From Homalodisca vitripennis (taxonomy: Eukaryota > Arthropoda > Insecta > Hemiptera > Cicadellidae): a stretch of 64,000 nt of DNA. Positions 24,091 to 35,404 of the stretch are shown one piece after another. The stretch is taken from assembly GCF_021130785.1 (NCBI RefSeq), contig NC_060211.1, forward strand, positions 25,653,001 to 25,717,000, written 5' to 3'. Numbering within the stretch: the stretch's first letter is position 1; every line of letters begins with the position of its first letter. The notes under the pieces were generated by a model. It did not search any database. It was not told the DNA's origin and was given only the letters and a program-made list of their open reading frames with translations. The translations under genes were made by a program, and so were the position numbers.

Positions 24091-25473
24091 GTAATTTGAC
24101 TGGTTCTCCGTTAAACAAACTGGACACTGTTAACGTCCGGAATACAGAATGCTTATCTTGTGTGAACTGCGTGCTTTGTTGTATAGCTGCTTGGCAGGTC
24201 TGTACGTTATAGAGGGTGGAGTGTAGTACTGATGTTTATAAATATTCTTATTTACATATAGAGGTAATTTGACTGGTTCTCCGTTAAACAAACTGGACAC
24301 TGTTAACGTCCGGAATACAGAATGCTTATCTTGTGTGAACTGCGTGCTTTGTTGTATAGCTGCTTGGCAGGTCTGTACGTTATAGAGGGTGGAGTGTAGT
24401 ACTGATGTTTATAAATATTCTTATTTACATATAGAGGTAATTTGACTGGTTCTCCGTTAAACAAACTGGACACTGTTAACGTCCGGAATACAGAATGCTT
24501 ATCTTGTGTGAACTGCGTGCTTTGTTGTCAAGCTGCTTGGCAGGTCTGTACGTTATAGAGGGTGGAGTGTAGTACTGATGTTTATAAATATTCTTATTTA
24601 CATATAGAGTTAATTTGACTGGTTCTCCGTTAAACAAACTGGACACTGTTAACGTCCGGAATACAGAATGCTTATCTTGTGTGAACTGCGTGCTTTGTTG
24701 GCAAGCTGCTTGGCAGGTCTGTACGTTATAGAGGGTGGAGTGTAGTACTGATGTTTATAAATATTCTTATTTACATATAGAGGTAATTTGACTGGTTCTC
24801 CGTTAAACAAACTGGACACTGTTAACGTCCGGAATACAGAATGCTTATCTTGTGTGAACTGCGTGCTTTGTTGGCAAGCTGCTTGGCAGGTCTGTACGTT
24901 ATAGAGGGTGGAGTGTAGTACTGATGTTTATAAATATTCTTATTTACATATAGAGGTAATTTGACTGGTTCTCCGTTAAGCAAACTGGACACTGTTAACG
25001 TCCGGAATACAGAATGCTTATCTTGTGTGAACTGCGTGCTTTGTTGTATAGCTGCTTGGCAGGTCTGTACGTTATAGAGGGTGGAGTGTAGTACTGATGT
25101 TTATAAATATCCTTATTTACATATAGAGGTAATTTGACTGGTTCTCCGTTAAACAAACTGGACACTGTTAACGTCCGGAATACAGAATGCTTATCTTGTG
25201 TGAACTGCGTGCTTTGTTGTATAGCTGCTTGGCAGGTCTGTACGTTATAGAGGGTGGAGTGTAGTACTGATGTTTATAATATTCTTATTTACATATAGAG
25301 GTAATTTGACTGGTTCTCCGTTAAACAAACTGGACACTGTTAACGTCCGGAATACAGAATGCTTATCTTGTGTGAACTGCGTGCTTTGTTGTATAGCTGC
25401 TTGGCAGGTCTGTACGTTATAGAGGGTGGAGTGTAGTACTGATGTTTATATATATTATTATTTACATAAACAG
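24091..25473 (+). repeat. 173 bp satellite array, 8 copies (direct orientation)
   Basis: Units begin gtaatttgactggttctccg at 24091, 24264, 24437, (ttaatttgac) 24610, 24783, 24956, 25129 and 25301. Spacing is 173 bp, once 172. Copies are almost identical. Diagnostic variants are ttgtatagctg in most copies, tgtcaagctg in copy three, tggcaagctg in copies four and five, and gttaagcaaac in copy six. The last copy decays after tgatgtttatata. The same family appears inverted at 28276-29556. Confidence 0.96.
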
Positions 25474-26079
25474 GCAATTTTAATATAGTAATAAGTTTAG
25501 GAACCTTTACACAACTTGAATTAGTTTTATTCAACTAAGCAAATATTTTTATATTGTTCCTTTGGGCAACAAAAATGGCAACAGGAAAATCGCAGAGTAA
25601 ATAAATGAGTACCGAAACTGAGTACAGTTATACAGAATGTAAACATCTGAAATAGTAACACATGTTTATTTTGGGGGATGTTTATATGACCAACGGAAAA
25701 GTTTTTTGACGTATGAAGATTTTTGACTCCCCCCCCCCAAATGGGGTATTTTATAGGTAAGTAAAATTGTTTAAATAGGAACCCCTAGCAAGTGACACCT
25801 CACTGATTTGATTTTTTTTATAACACCTCTACAGCTGAAGTTACATCTAATGAGATTGTAAGGCAGATAACACATTTAGTCACGAGTTATTTTTAGAGCT
25901 CACTACATGAAATCGTAAAAAAACGTTATTACAAGAATCAGCAAACATCAATAACCATGATTAACATAACATTTATTAGTTTTGTTTTGTCTGACCGAAG
26001 CCCATTAGGAAGTCTTGGGAATACTAATAACTGATTTTGTCATGATATCTCTTATTGGTTACCAATAAGAATGCGATTT
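25474..26079. other. Intergenic spacer between satellite and retrotransposon
   Basis: No gene is seen. A run of nine to ten Cs is near 25730. The segment ttattggttaccaataagaa at 26052-26071 resembles attatggttacccataagaa at 30786-30804 on the far side of the retrotransposon and may be a degenerate target-site duplication. Confidence 0.4.
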
Positions 26080-28275
26080 CTTTTATTTATTTATTTTTTT
26101 TTTTTTTTTTTGTAACAGAGGGCCAGGTTTCCCTAGGCCTGGTAGTTGCCTCTCAGCCATCCGGCTTATTGTGCACCCCTCTCCCAGGTTTAAGCTGTAT
26201 CAAATCCCAGGCCTTTACAAAACCATGAGATCTTCTGAACAATGCTTTCCCTGCTCCAACCCCTCTTCCGTATGCATAAGAACACCTAGGGATCCTTGAG
26301 AGATTTGCTCTGTAATGCCGGACATTCAAATATGAACGTGCTTGGCTGTTTCGTCAGCCTCGCCACATTTCCTGCACAGTGTTTCCTGAACTGGAAAATA
26401 CCTATTCTGTTCATCGTGACTACGGAAAATATCCAATGACCTGTAATAAGAAAACCATCACCTTTCGGATCTCCGTTCTACTCATTCTAAGGGCATCTGC
26501 TGCAATGATTCCTTGATGGTCTTCTTGAGCATCCGCTTTGCTTGTACATTCCCCTCAGTATTTCTCACAATGTTGTAGGTGTTTGTTAACCATCCACTTG
26601 GTAAACTGATCTACGTGCTACGTTATATGAGACCCCCACACGTTGGTTCAGGACAGGTAAGAGGATAGTTGGCTCCCAAGTTAGCACAACTGTCTGCCCC
26701 TTCATTGCCTGTGATTCCTCTATGTCCAGGCACCCAAGTTAGAATAACTTTATTGGTTTTTCGCCAGCAATTCCATGACCTTATGGCATTCTCACAACTG
26801 TATTCGAATTACAGTCATGGTTGGCCAAGGCCTGCAGAGCAGCCCTGCTGTCCGAGCTAATGTAGATGGTTTTTTGCCTTTGTAGCCCCTTTCCACATTA
26901 ACTCTTGCAAATTCTACAAGGGCTGTAACTTCAGCCTGAAAGACAGTTGCCCAGTTTACCTAGGCTAAAGCTTAAGTTAACACTAGGTCTGACTCCCCCA
27001 GACCCCTGCCCCAGTACCATTCCGAGTCTTTGACCCGTCCGTGTACCAGGTTAAAAGCCTTCTTCATATAGTCAGGCTCACCTTTTGACCATTCTTTCCT
27101 TTCAACAATGTTGACTTGAAATGTTTTTTCTCAGTCCGTAACCTTTGCCATTCTGTCAGACATCATTTCTAGAATATCCAGTTTGAGAATGTCAACGATC
27201 TTGGAGTGTTTACTAGCATGGTTGATGATGCCAGTTCCCATTGCACTTCAGTCTGTAGTGCAGCCATCCTAGCCTCTCCTATGACGAATATGTCTAGGGT
27301 GGGAGGTTTAGCACTACTCCATAGCAGCGGTTGGTGTTCCCTCTCATGGCGCCCATTGTCCCCAAGCAAGCCAACCGCTGTAACCTTTGACAGGTTGTTT
27401 TTTTTTTTGCGGCAGTCACCTGTTGGACTTTTGGCCACCATACCACTGAGCCATACACCATCATTGGTCCTGATGACTCTGGTGTACAGCCAATGTTGAC
27501 ATGTCGGGTCTTAGGCCCCCATGTGCATGCCTAACCGCACGTCTCACCATCATCAATGTAGTCTGAGATCGGCTGATTATGTATTCCAGAATGACTATTC
27601 CAAGTGAGTTTATAATCTAGTTTGACTCCCCCACATAGGACTGGCTGTGTGATTTACAGTTTCCTCCTACTTGTAAATGGTATCATGACGGTCTTCGAAG
27701 GATTCACTGCAAGTTCTTCTTACGTCAACACCATCACTCCACAATGGCCAGTGCTCTCTGCATCATTTCCAGACACGTAACCATATGCTTGCCTCTTATG
27801 AGTATGACAAAATCATCTGGCATAGCCTTGAGCATACCTACCCTGTTCATTCAGAGTCCAGAGTAAGTCATCCACAACTATGTTCCACAGGCTTGGTGAT
27901 AATACACCTCCTTGTGGACATCCTCGCTGGCTGCGTTTAGACCTCTCTTGTGACTCTCCGCACAGAGAGAAGGCCTGTGCTCTTCTGCTCTTAAGCATGT
28001 TATTCTTTGTTCCATCTAACAACAGTTTTCTTTCTCCGTACCCCTGGATGTAAGCTTTAGACACTATAGAGTGAATACTCGTATTATCAAAAGCTCCTTC
28101 TATATCCAGGAATACTGCTAAAGCTATTTCCTTTTGTTCAACAGCTTGCTCAATCTTGCCAACCAGACAGTGTAGGGCTGTTCACAAGATTTAAACCTTT
28201 CTGATAGGCATGTTGATTTGGATGTAAGGGGGACGGTTGATGAGACTGTGTCCCCTTAAATTGCCTATCCAGAAC
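26080..28275 (-). mobile_element. LOA/I-like non-LTR retrotransposon, 3' part (RT, RNase H, tail)
   Basis: Minus-strand reading gives, in order: LHPNQHAYQ (near 28230), the RT A motif FLDIEGAFDN (28085-28108), the B motif RGCPQGGVLSPSLWN (about 27890-27930), the C motif region (27809-27827), a linker with LDIFVIGEARMAAL, an RNase H domain (YTDGSKT near 27040, QAEV near 26932, SSDSRAALQAL near 26855, VPGHRGITGNEGAD near 26700), a C-terminal CRKCGEADETAKH zinc-knuckle (26361-26382), a 3' untranslated part, and a tail seen as a T run at 26091-26111. The YADD box is broken by one extra base, which brings in a stop. The zinc knuckle and other places are also frameshifted, so it is dead. An RNase H domain and the GCPQGGVLSP wording fit the I/LOA/R1 group. 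The element continues upstream beyond the nested satellite at 29766-30765. Confidence 0.88.
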
Positions 28276-29556
28276 CTGTATTCCGGACCTTTAACAGTGT
28301 CCAGTTTGCTTAACAGAGAACCAGTCAAATAATTTACCTCTATAAATGTAAATAAGGATATTATAAACATCAGTACTACACTCCACCCTCTATAACGTAA
28401 CAGGACCTGTCAAGCAGCTATACAACAAAGCACGCAGTTTAACACAAGATAAGCATTCTGTATTCCGGACGTTAACAGTGTCTAGTTTGTTTAATGGAGA
28501 ACCAGTCAAATTACCTGTCTATATGTAAATAAGGCTAATTATAAACATCAGTATTAACACTCCACCCTCTATAACGTACAGACCTGTCAAGCAGCTTGAC
28601 AACAAAAAGCACGTAGTTCACACAAGATAAGCATTGTATATTCCGGACCGTTAACAGTGTCCAGTTTGTTTAACGGAGAACCAGTCAAATTACCTCTATA
28701 TGTAGAAATAAGAATATTTATAAACAATCAGTAATACACTCCACACTCTATAACGTACAGACCTGCCAAGCAGCTATACAACAAAGCACGCAGTTCATAA
28801 CAAGATAAATATTCTGTACTTCCGGACGTTAACAGTGTCTAGTTTGTTTAACGGAGAACCAGTCAAATTACCTCTATATGTAATAAGAATATTTATAAAC
28901 ATCAATATTACACTCCACCCTCTATAACGTACAGACCTGCCAAGCAAGCTATACAACAAAGCACGCCAGTTCATACAATATAAATATTCTGTATTCCCGG
29001 ACGTTAACAGTGTCTAGTTTGTTTAACGGAGAACGAGTCATAATACCTCTAAATGTAAATAAGGATATTTACAAACATCAGTACTACACTCCCACCCCTC
29101 TTATATAACGTACAGACCTGTCAAGCAGCTATACAACAAAGCACCGCAGTTAACACAAGATAAGCATTCTGTATTCCGGACTTTAACAGTGTCCAGTTTG
29201 CTTAACAGAGCAGACCAGTCAAATTACCTCTAAATTTAAATAAGGATATTATAAACATCAGTACTACCCTCCAACAAAAACCACACTCCAATGGGAATAC
29301 TCCATCATCTCCATAACGTACATACCTGTCAAGCAGCTTAACAACAAAGCACGCAGTTTACACAAAATCCACCAAAGCATTCTGTATTCCCACGCCAACA
29401 ATTAACAGTGTCCAGGTTTGTTTTAGCGGAGAGAACGAGTCAAATTTACCTCTATATGTAAATAAGGATGTTTATAAAACATCAATTACATTACACTCTA
29501 CACTCCACCCTCTATAACGTACAGAGCTGTCCAAGCAGCTTGACAACAAGCACGAG
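28276..29556 (-). repeat. 173 bp satellite array, inverted, nested in the retrotransposon
   Basis: This is the reverse complement of the 24091-25473 satellite. The landmark taacagtgtc recurs near 28291, 28473, 28651, 28829, 29006, 29184 and 29404, with spacings of 177-220 bp because of many small insertions. It shares the diagnostic variants of the direct array (agctatacaac and agcttgacaac; cagtttgcttaac). Copies from 29260 on contain extra foreign bits (for example aacaaaaaccacactccaat). It sits exactly where the RT coding sequence is interrupted. Confidence 0.9.
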
Positions 29557-29765
29557 CAAGTTGGAGTTGCCTACGCACGCCCGCTTGCCGGGATATAGTG
29601 AAACCTCCATGGTCTTGACATCAAGAAGGAATGTTAGTTTACATAAGCCTTTGCGATCTACCCTTAGGAGGGTTAATTGTCCAGTTTGTTTAGCTTTGGA
29701 AAACTTGAGGTCAAATAACCTCAAGGATGTTATAAACAATAGTAACTACACTAGAGGTCCTCCAG
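29557..29765 (-). mobile_element. Mosaic of RT-coding and satellite sequence
   Basis: Minus-strand bases 29580-29680 encode a string like CKLTFLLDVKTMEV, matching the YRPISLTSFLLKTMER region that normally precedes LHPNQHAYQ in LOA-like RTs. Then 29680-29765 again resembles the satellite (ccagtttgtttagctttgga, ggatgttataaacaatagta). The piece is a patchwork of two unrelated sequences. Whether this reflects real rearrangement or an assembly consensus of mixed reads cannot be told here. Confidence 0.55.
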
Positions 29766-30765
29766 GACTAGTAATGTACTCCTGTCGCTGTATGAAAGCA
29801 GAGGTATCACCAAGTCCTCCCACTTTCCTGCAGTAAAGCAGGAAAAATTTCAATTGATTCTAAGTAAGCCATCGGTACCATAGGTGATTTGAATACGGCT
29901 TTAAAAGACACCAGGGCCCCATTTTATCCCTAAAACAGTTGAATAACAGTATCTTTGCACAGTTCCAGTCCCTCACTAGCGACGAGCTATCTCTAGGTTC
30001 TCGCCGCCATTCACTACAACTGTTGATTTCACTGGTTTGAAAAGATCCTTGGGAAGTGTGTATTCATAACACTGAAGTAACACCTGCACAGTAGAGTCTC
30101 CTCGAGATCCTTGGTGTGAGTCCCATCTTCCCGAAGTTCATAGTGAAAAGATCCTGGAATTTATGTGGCACTTCGAGCAACGGACTTTATGGAGTTTTGC
30201 ACAGTCAGGATACCTTATCATCTTCGTCCACCACAGAAGTGGCTTCTACTCTGCACACGAGTTTACTCCTGACAGAATTTCTCTCTCACGAGTTTTCTCT
30301 TAGCTTCTTCTCAACTCTTTATTGTACTCTGTTAGGGCAGCAAGAGTACCTAATCCCAGTTCCCTGCACGTTTGCATGTACAGTATTATATGCTCTGCGA
30401 AGGTCTTTTCCTCAAGGTTTCCAGCCCCTGGTTCCACCAACATGCTTTTTTCCTTGAGTTTTTTTTCTATGACGGGGCAGGCTTTATTTGTGGGTACGAT
30501 TCTTTCATGGCGTTTTGCAAAGAGTTCGCCATGTCCTCGACCCCTTGCCTCTGATACTCATTTTTCCCTTACTAGATTGCTTTTTAGCTCTGCATTGAAA
30601 GCTACCCAATCTGTTTTCTTTGGGTTTCTATAGGTCTCATTTATTTTGTACGACCCACATGACAAGAGGTGATATACCTATGATCTGAAGCAGATGCTTC
30701 AATCTAGCACACTCCAGTTTAAAACCACTCCAGTTAGTATGCGATTTGGTTACACATCTATTTAT
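29766..30765 (-). mobile_element. Same retrotransposon, 5' part (endonuclease end, linker, RT start)
   Basis: Minus-strand frames read, from the outer end: IDV-stop-PNRILTGVVLNWS, an ASDHRYI-like block near 30690 (the SDH motif at the end of APE endonucleases, reached by changing frame), YRNPKKTDWVAFNAELKSN near 30600-30650, a basic linker with TLAALTEYNKELRRS, a segment like DLEETLQVLLQCYEYTLP near 30080, and FPALLQESG near 29820 from the RT fingers. This is the part of LOA/I-like ORF2 that lies directly upstream of the RT core at 26080-28275. The element therefore spans about 30765 down to 26080 with the satellite inside. It is truncated at the 5' end, within the endonuclease, and has several stops and frameshifts. 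Confidence 0.75.
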
Positions 30766-31977
30766 TATGCAATTTTATTATTGCCATTATGGTTACCCAT
30801 AAGAACAATATACAATTTGTCTTAAACTCTTAGACAAAAACACCATTATTGAACACATGTTGCATATTTAGAAATGTTGTAAAATTTTAAGTCTATAGGT
30901 CTGTTTGTTATCGAGATATCGTACAGGCATAAAGACAGACAGGCAAACAGACAAATAAATATTTTGAGTGCCTTTAATTGGCTTCGTTAACGCTTAGCCA
31001 ATTATGAATGTTATCCTGAATAAATTTAGCGATACTCGAGGAGTGAGTGGTGTGTTTGATTAATGGTTCGCACACCAAGAGCATAGAGTGGTCGATGGGA
31101 AAACGCCTTAGCTTGCCAGTGTAAAACTAGTGATAATATGTGTGAATTGCAGTGTTAGCGCGAATGAGTATGGTGATTAAACTACGCAGTGTATTCTTGT
31201 AATACTTTCTGAAGTATACTTATAAATTTATACATTCAAATTAGATTTTACATTGTTATATTCGAATGACAGTCGCAAAAGAATTTATTGTACGCATTAA
31301 ATAAGTTATGATTTCATTTTGTTACTTTCAAGTTTTAGATTCCTTGTATTTTTAACTTTTGACGATTTTTTAAATAATGTAATCCTATTTAGAATAATAT
31401 TTTACTTATTTATACTTACATGTTGCTTGCAAACAGATTACAAATGTGGGAGTATAATAAATAGCTATATGAATGGTAACAGGTGTGGAAATATGGTCAT
31501 TAAAGATTCAGACACTGTGAGGGGTTATAACAGGGAGATTGTTTAAAAGATGTGGGGAAATATACAGGTGAAATACAATAGGTGAAATACAAAAACAATT
31601 TTCTCTAGCACTATGATCTAATGTTTCTTCGATTGGTAATTTTGCATCTTTGTGTGGTTTGTTAGGATGTTATTTATGGTTGAAATAAAATAAATCTGTT
31701 GTGAATAGTTTCAAAATTGCAACCTTTTCAAGTAAGTTTGAGGTAACATTTCATGAATACATACTACAACTGAACGGTAAAAAAATTTAAAAAATCAGCA
31801 TGTTAATAGTAAACAAATTACTCTCCATACTTTTTTTACGAGCTATATTTTATGTTTCTTGGCAATTTATTCTCTTGTATTCGGTTTTCATGAAAGTTTG
31901 CTTTTATTAAAAAAAACATATTGTGAAAGTATTGACGATATATTTTTTCTTTTCACACAAAATAACATCTTAAACAG
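30766..31977. other. Intergenic DNA with an interspersed repeat tail
   Basis: From 30840 to 31000 there is a cgagatatcgtacaggcata, agacagacaggcaaacag type run that is common at ends of interspersed repeats. No gene was recognised in the remainder. Confidence 0.4.
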
Positions 31978-32140
31978 ATTTGTTGTATATGAAGCTGTGC
32001 TCTCATTTAATGACGGATTTTTGTCTGAAATTACAGTAATGGAACAAACAGGACTTCAAGCAGAAAGAAATATCGTCAAAGCATTGGAACTCCTTGATCG
32101 GAAACGGTTGTTCGAGGCTGAAAAGCTGTTACCAACTTAG
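31978..32140 (+). pseudogene. Fragment resembling C-terminal block of an uncharacterised transposon-linked protein
   Basis: The frame reads VYEAVLSFNDGFLSEITVME, then QTGLQAERNIVKALELLDRK, then RLFEAEKLLPT and a stop. From memory, an AVxxFNDG...G..PG.N...A...D..R...AE pattern is shared by a large family of uncharacterised proteins in invertebrate genomes that seem to travel with transposons. In that family a basic stretch follows, which is missing here. A pyrimidine-rich stretch and cag ending at 31977 could be a splice acceptor, so a terminal exon is an alternative. The longer open frame starting at 31859 is probably not real upstream of this point. Confidence 0.35.
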
Positions 32141-34115
32141 AAAAAAATTCAATCAACATTAGTGAAAAGGAAATTAGGGTACGTATATAAAACTGAGGAG
32201 AACCCAGAAAACACCACATATAGTGCAAAAGGACACTAAATGAGATAGATTAATATATTTTACTTTAGATTTTTTGTTATTTTCCTAAGTTTAATAAGAG
32301 TGTTTTTCTGGTGCATTAATGCTAGGAACACATTTTTAGACCTGTATTACATCAATACACGAAAGTAGGTAAGCAGTAATCAGTGAGCGGCGACCAGTAA
32401 TCATTGTTCCTTATCTTATCGCAAAATCCGGTTTTATCTGGTATTGGCGCAGGTCCCGGTCTACCTATACAGTCGCAGTGTCTTGTTGTACCTAACCTAA
32501 CCTTCTTTAAACGTAGAAAACGTTTAATGAAATGAGGTCGTATAACGCCAAAGACCCCAATATATTTTGTACGATTGCTGAATAAAAAAATTTCCGTACG
32601 AGAACCAAATTTTTTCTGAAGGTTAATTGAAAAAAATAACTAGTTTCTATCATGGAGATTTGTTTATCTATAAAAAAATATGAAAAATAAAACATTGAAA
32701 AAGATAGATGAAAACATCACAACAATTTTATTTTTGTATTTTCAATAAAATCTCTTGATAGAAACAAGTTGAAGGTACCACCTAAAAAAACAAAAAAAAT
32801 CAGTCTAGCATAAGCAGAACTTATGTAATACGTAATATACCTAACATTACAGTTAAATGCAATTCGGAGTGCCCTTAATAGAAAACCTGATCAGTGTTTT
32901 TGTTTACAGTGCTATCAAACAAAAATATGGTGATAACCTAAGGACTTGAATACCTCAACAAAGTCATAATTATCCTGTTATGGTAAAGAAATTATAGAGA
33001 TGAAATTATCCCATTAGCAACGCGCTATTTTAAAGTTATTAGCTCATCTCCTCGTTATTGAAGTGATAAATGATTTTTACTACTCTTTTTTACACTAGAA
33101 CTAATTTTTTTCCTTATAGGTATAGGCTATTATAGTATAAAAGAATATAGTCTAATATGTCTAATCTTGTTGAAAGAAAAAGAATCCACGTTGCTATTAC
33201 ATCTTGACAAGAAATAGGGCTGCTGTAAAGGTAGCGATTAACCCTAACAATAAATCAGGAGTTGGTTGAACAGTTTACCATGCTCTAAATACTGAATGGC
33301 GTATAAATCTCAGGCCAGCTGTTACGCTTTTATAATTATCGCATCAGGACAAAAATAACAGTTTTTATTATACTGCACAAACAACAGTAGTTTTTGATAT
33401 ATAGTTGGTCCATGAAGTGATTATTTCCGATACCTAATATCAGGAATTTAAAACATCTGCTGAAACACAATTTAGGTGTTATTAAATTTTAGGTTTATTA
33501 AGCTCAAATATTGTTATTGCTTCAGTACATGTGAATGATAGCTGTTATATATAAAGTTGACACTATGATTATGTTTATTTATTACGTAATAAGATTTAAT
33601 AGAACGTATTTAATTGAATTTAGTTTTAAGTATGATAAAGACGCTGTGCAAAAGTTTCTTTTAACGCCAAATAGGAAAATACGTTTGCTCACCGAAAATA
33701 TACAAAACCAAAGTCGGATATGCGATTAACTGCCTAAAGTCACTTTTAATCCGTTTGATGTACTACGGTGTTTATCATACGGAAATAAAATGAAACTGTT
33801 ATTAAAATTGTATTTATAACAGCTCAATATAGTAATACTATCAAGTTTACATATAAAACACACCAGAGTTTTTTGTTTAATTTACTTCTACTGCAACAAT
33901 AAAAAATAGGAATGCACTCGAAAACTTAAAATGTGTCACTTTACCAATTAAGTTTTAAAAACAGCTGATACTTGCGCGGTATGATTAAAATTACTATTAA
34001 TTATGTATCCGGGACGTTTTCAATACCGTGAATAAATTGAACATGATCAGAAGATAACTCCGAAATAATTTATGTCGCAGATGGTAAAATACTCTTAAAC
34101 TCCTAAAACTATTAA

Positions 34116-34156
<41 letters not shown>

Positions 34157-34609
34157 TTATTCCTCTTTCTTTAATCTTTCTTTATTCCTCTAACTTTTTA
34201 CAAATATACATGAAAACAAAACTAACCATTTCATATCAACTCGAACATACCATAAAAATAAAATATAAATAGCCACTCTGTACATAAAATTAAAATAAAA
34301 AAAAAAAAACACAAAGAACTACATTTACTGTTCAATTCCCAACAATAAATAGAATGTTGAGAAATCTCCCAGACATATCCGGATTGGAGGTAAAAATCTA
34401 AGCTTATTTAACGGCTGGCAGAATAATATACAAATGAAATACATAACCAACCTAAACTTGACTAAAGGAGAAATTTTAAAACTAATACATTGAAAACCAA
34501 ACTCAGCAATATGTGTACTTGTAAAGTATACTAACAGTGTAAATAAATAATGCTATTAAATATTAAAATACAATATTAAAAAGGTAACTAAATAATAACG
34601 ACAATTGAG
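32141..34609. other. AT-rich intergenic DNA
   Basis: No gene was recognised. It includes one short acctaacctaacc string (near 32489), which is two units of the insect telomeric pentamer and too short to be telomeric, and the AT microsatellite listed separately. Confidence 0.45.
34119..34154. repeat. (AT)n microsatellite
   Basis: 18 uninterrupted AT units, followed by a short ctttattcctctttc duplication. Confidence 0.95.
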
Positions 34610-34617
34610 CTATGAAT

Positions 34618-35404
34618 TAGTGATGGAAGAATCGAATACAGAATCGAATAGTATTCGAATACAGCCAGAGTATTCACATATTCGAATACATCAAAATGAA
34701 TTCGAATACTTTTGAAATGAATACAATTTCTCTGGAAGAATTGAATTCAAACCTGAAGTATTCGTTTATTCTGACAAATAGTATTCAAATAAAATATCCA
34801 AGAGCTGTATTCGTATTCATATGAGGTTTAAAATGAATACATATATGGAGACTTTGAAAAGAATAATTTAGAGGAGATTCATAATTTGAAAAAATAATTA
34901 CAAATTTTAATACTTGAAAAAATGTATAATTAATGGTATAATTATAAAATTAAAAATACATATTATTTAAGAGTTACAGTTCTAAGGAATAAAGACAAAT
35001 ATGAATATTTATTTTATATTGTTGTGTAAAAACAAAATATTATTGAGGTTTTCTGGCTTCAGTCTATTTCTACGGTAATTAGTGACAAGACCTGCTGTGG
35101 AAAATAGTCTTTCAGGTGGAACTGAAGTAGCAGGTAAACAAAGATATTTCTACGAGGCACCAAAAGCCAAAGTATTCGAATACATATTCGAATACAGTGG
35201 TGAATTCGTGACAAACAAGTGAAATAACCCAGGAACAATAGATTGCGGGAAAGAAGTAAGACAGGTCTAGACCAGCTGTCTGTTAGAAACGCTCAGCTGA
35301 GCAAAAGTATTCGAATACAAGTATTCGAATACATATTCGGATACAGGGGTGAATTCGAATTCACTGTATTCGATTCTTTAAAGTATTCGATTCTCCCATC
35401 ACTA
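34618..35404 (-). mobile_element. Internally deleted hAT transposon with intact ends
   Basis: The element starts tagtgatggaagaatcgaat and ends, read inward from the other side, tagtgatgggagaatcgaat, so the terminal inverted repeats match at 19 of 20 bases. It is flanked on both sides by the identical 8 bp duplication ctatgaat (34610-34617 and 35405-35412), the size expected for hAT. Subterminal regions are packed with the palindrome gtattcgaatac and variants (34630-34800 and 35170-35390). The only coding remnant is a transposase C-terminus (35009-35149). The length of 787 bp is far below an autonomous hAT. Confidence 0.93.
35009..35149 (-). pseudogene. hAT transposase C-terminal dimerisation (hATC) fragment
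   Basis: The minus-strand frame reads KYLCLPATSVPPERLFSTAG, then LVTNYRRNRLKPENLNNILF and LHNNIK before TAA at 35009-35011. The PATS(V)PxERxFSxAG block followed by RNRLxPE and LxFLxxN is the classic hATC dimerisation region that ends hAT transposases. A stop lies immediately upstream, and no DDE core or BED zinc finger remains between here and the terminal repeats. It was presumably mobilised in trans by a full-length relative. Confidence 0.9.

Noticed and set aside
24091..25473. Relation between the 173 bp and 180 bp satellites (both have cttg-caggtctg-like words)
   Set aside because: The similarity is limited to about 15 bases and not supported by the rest of either unit.
26669..27499. Plus-strand open frames of 63 and 97 codons
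   Set aside because: They are antisense shadows of the minus-strand RNase H and RT linker of the retrotransposon.
30116..30633. Overlapping plus-strand open frames of 60-113 codons
   Set aside because: They are antisense to the retrotransposon linker (YRNPKKTDW region) on the minus strand.
32489..32502. Telomeric TTAGG repeat
   Set aside because: Only about two units; strings of this length are common by chance or as scattered relics in insect genomes.
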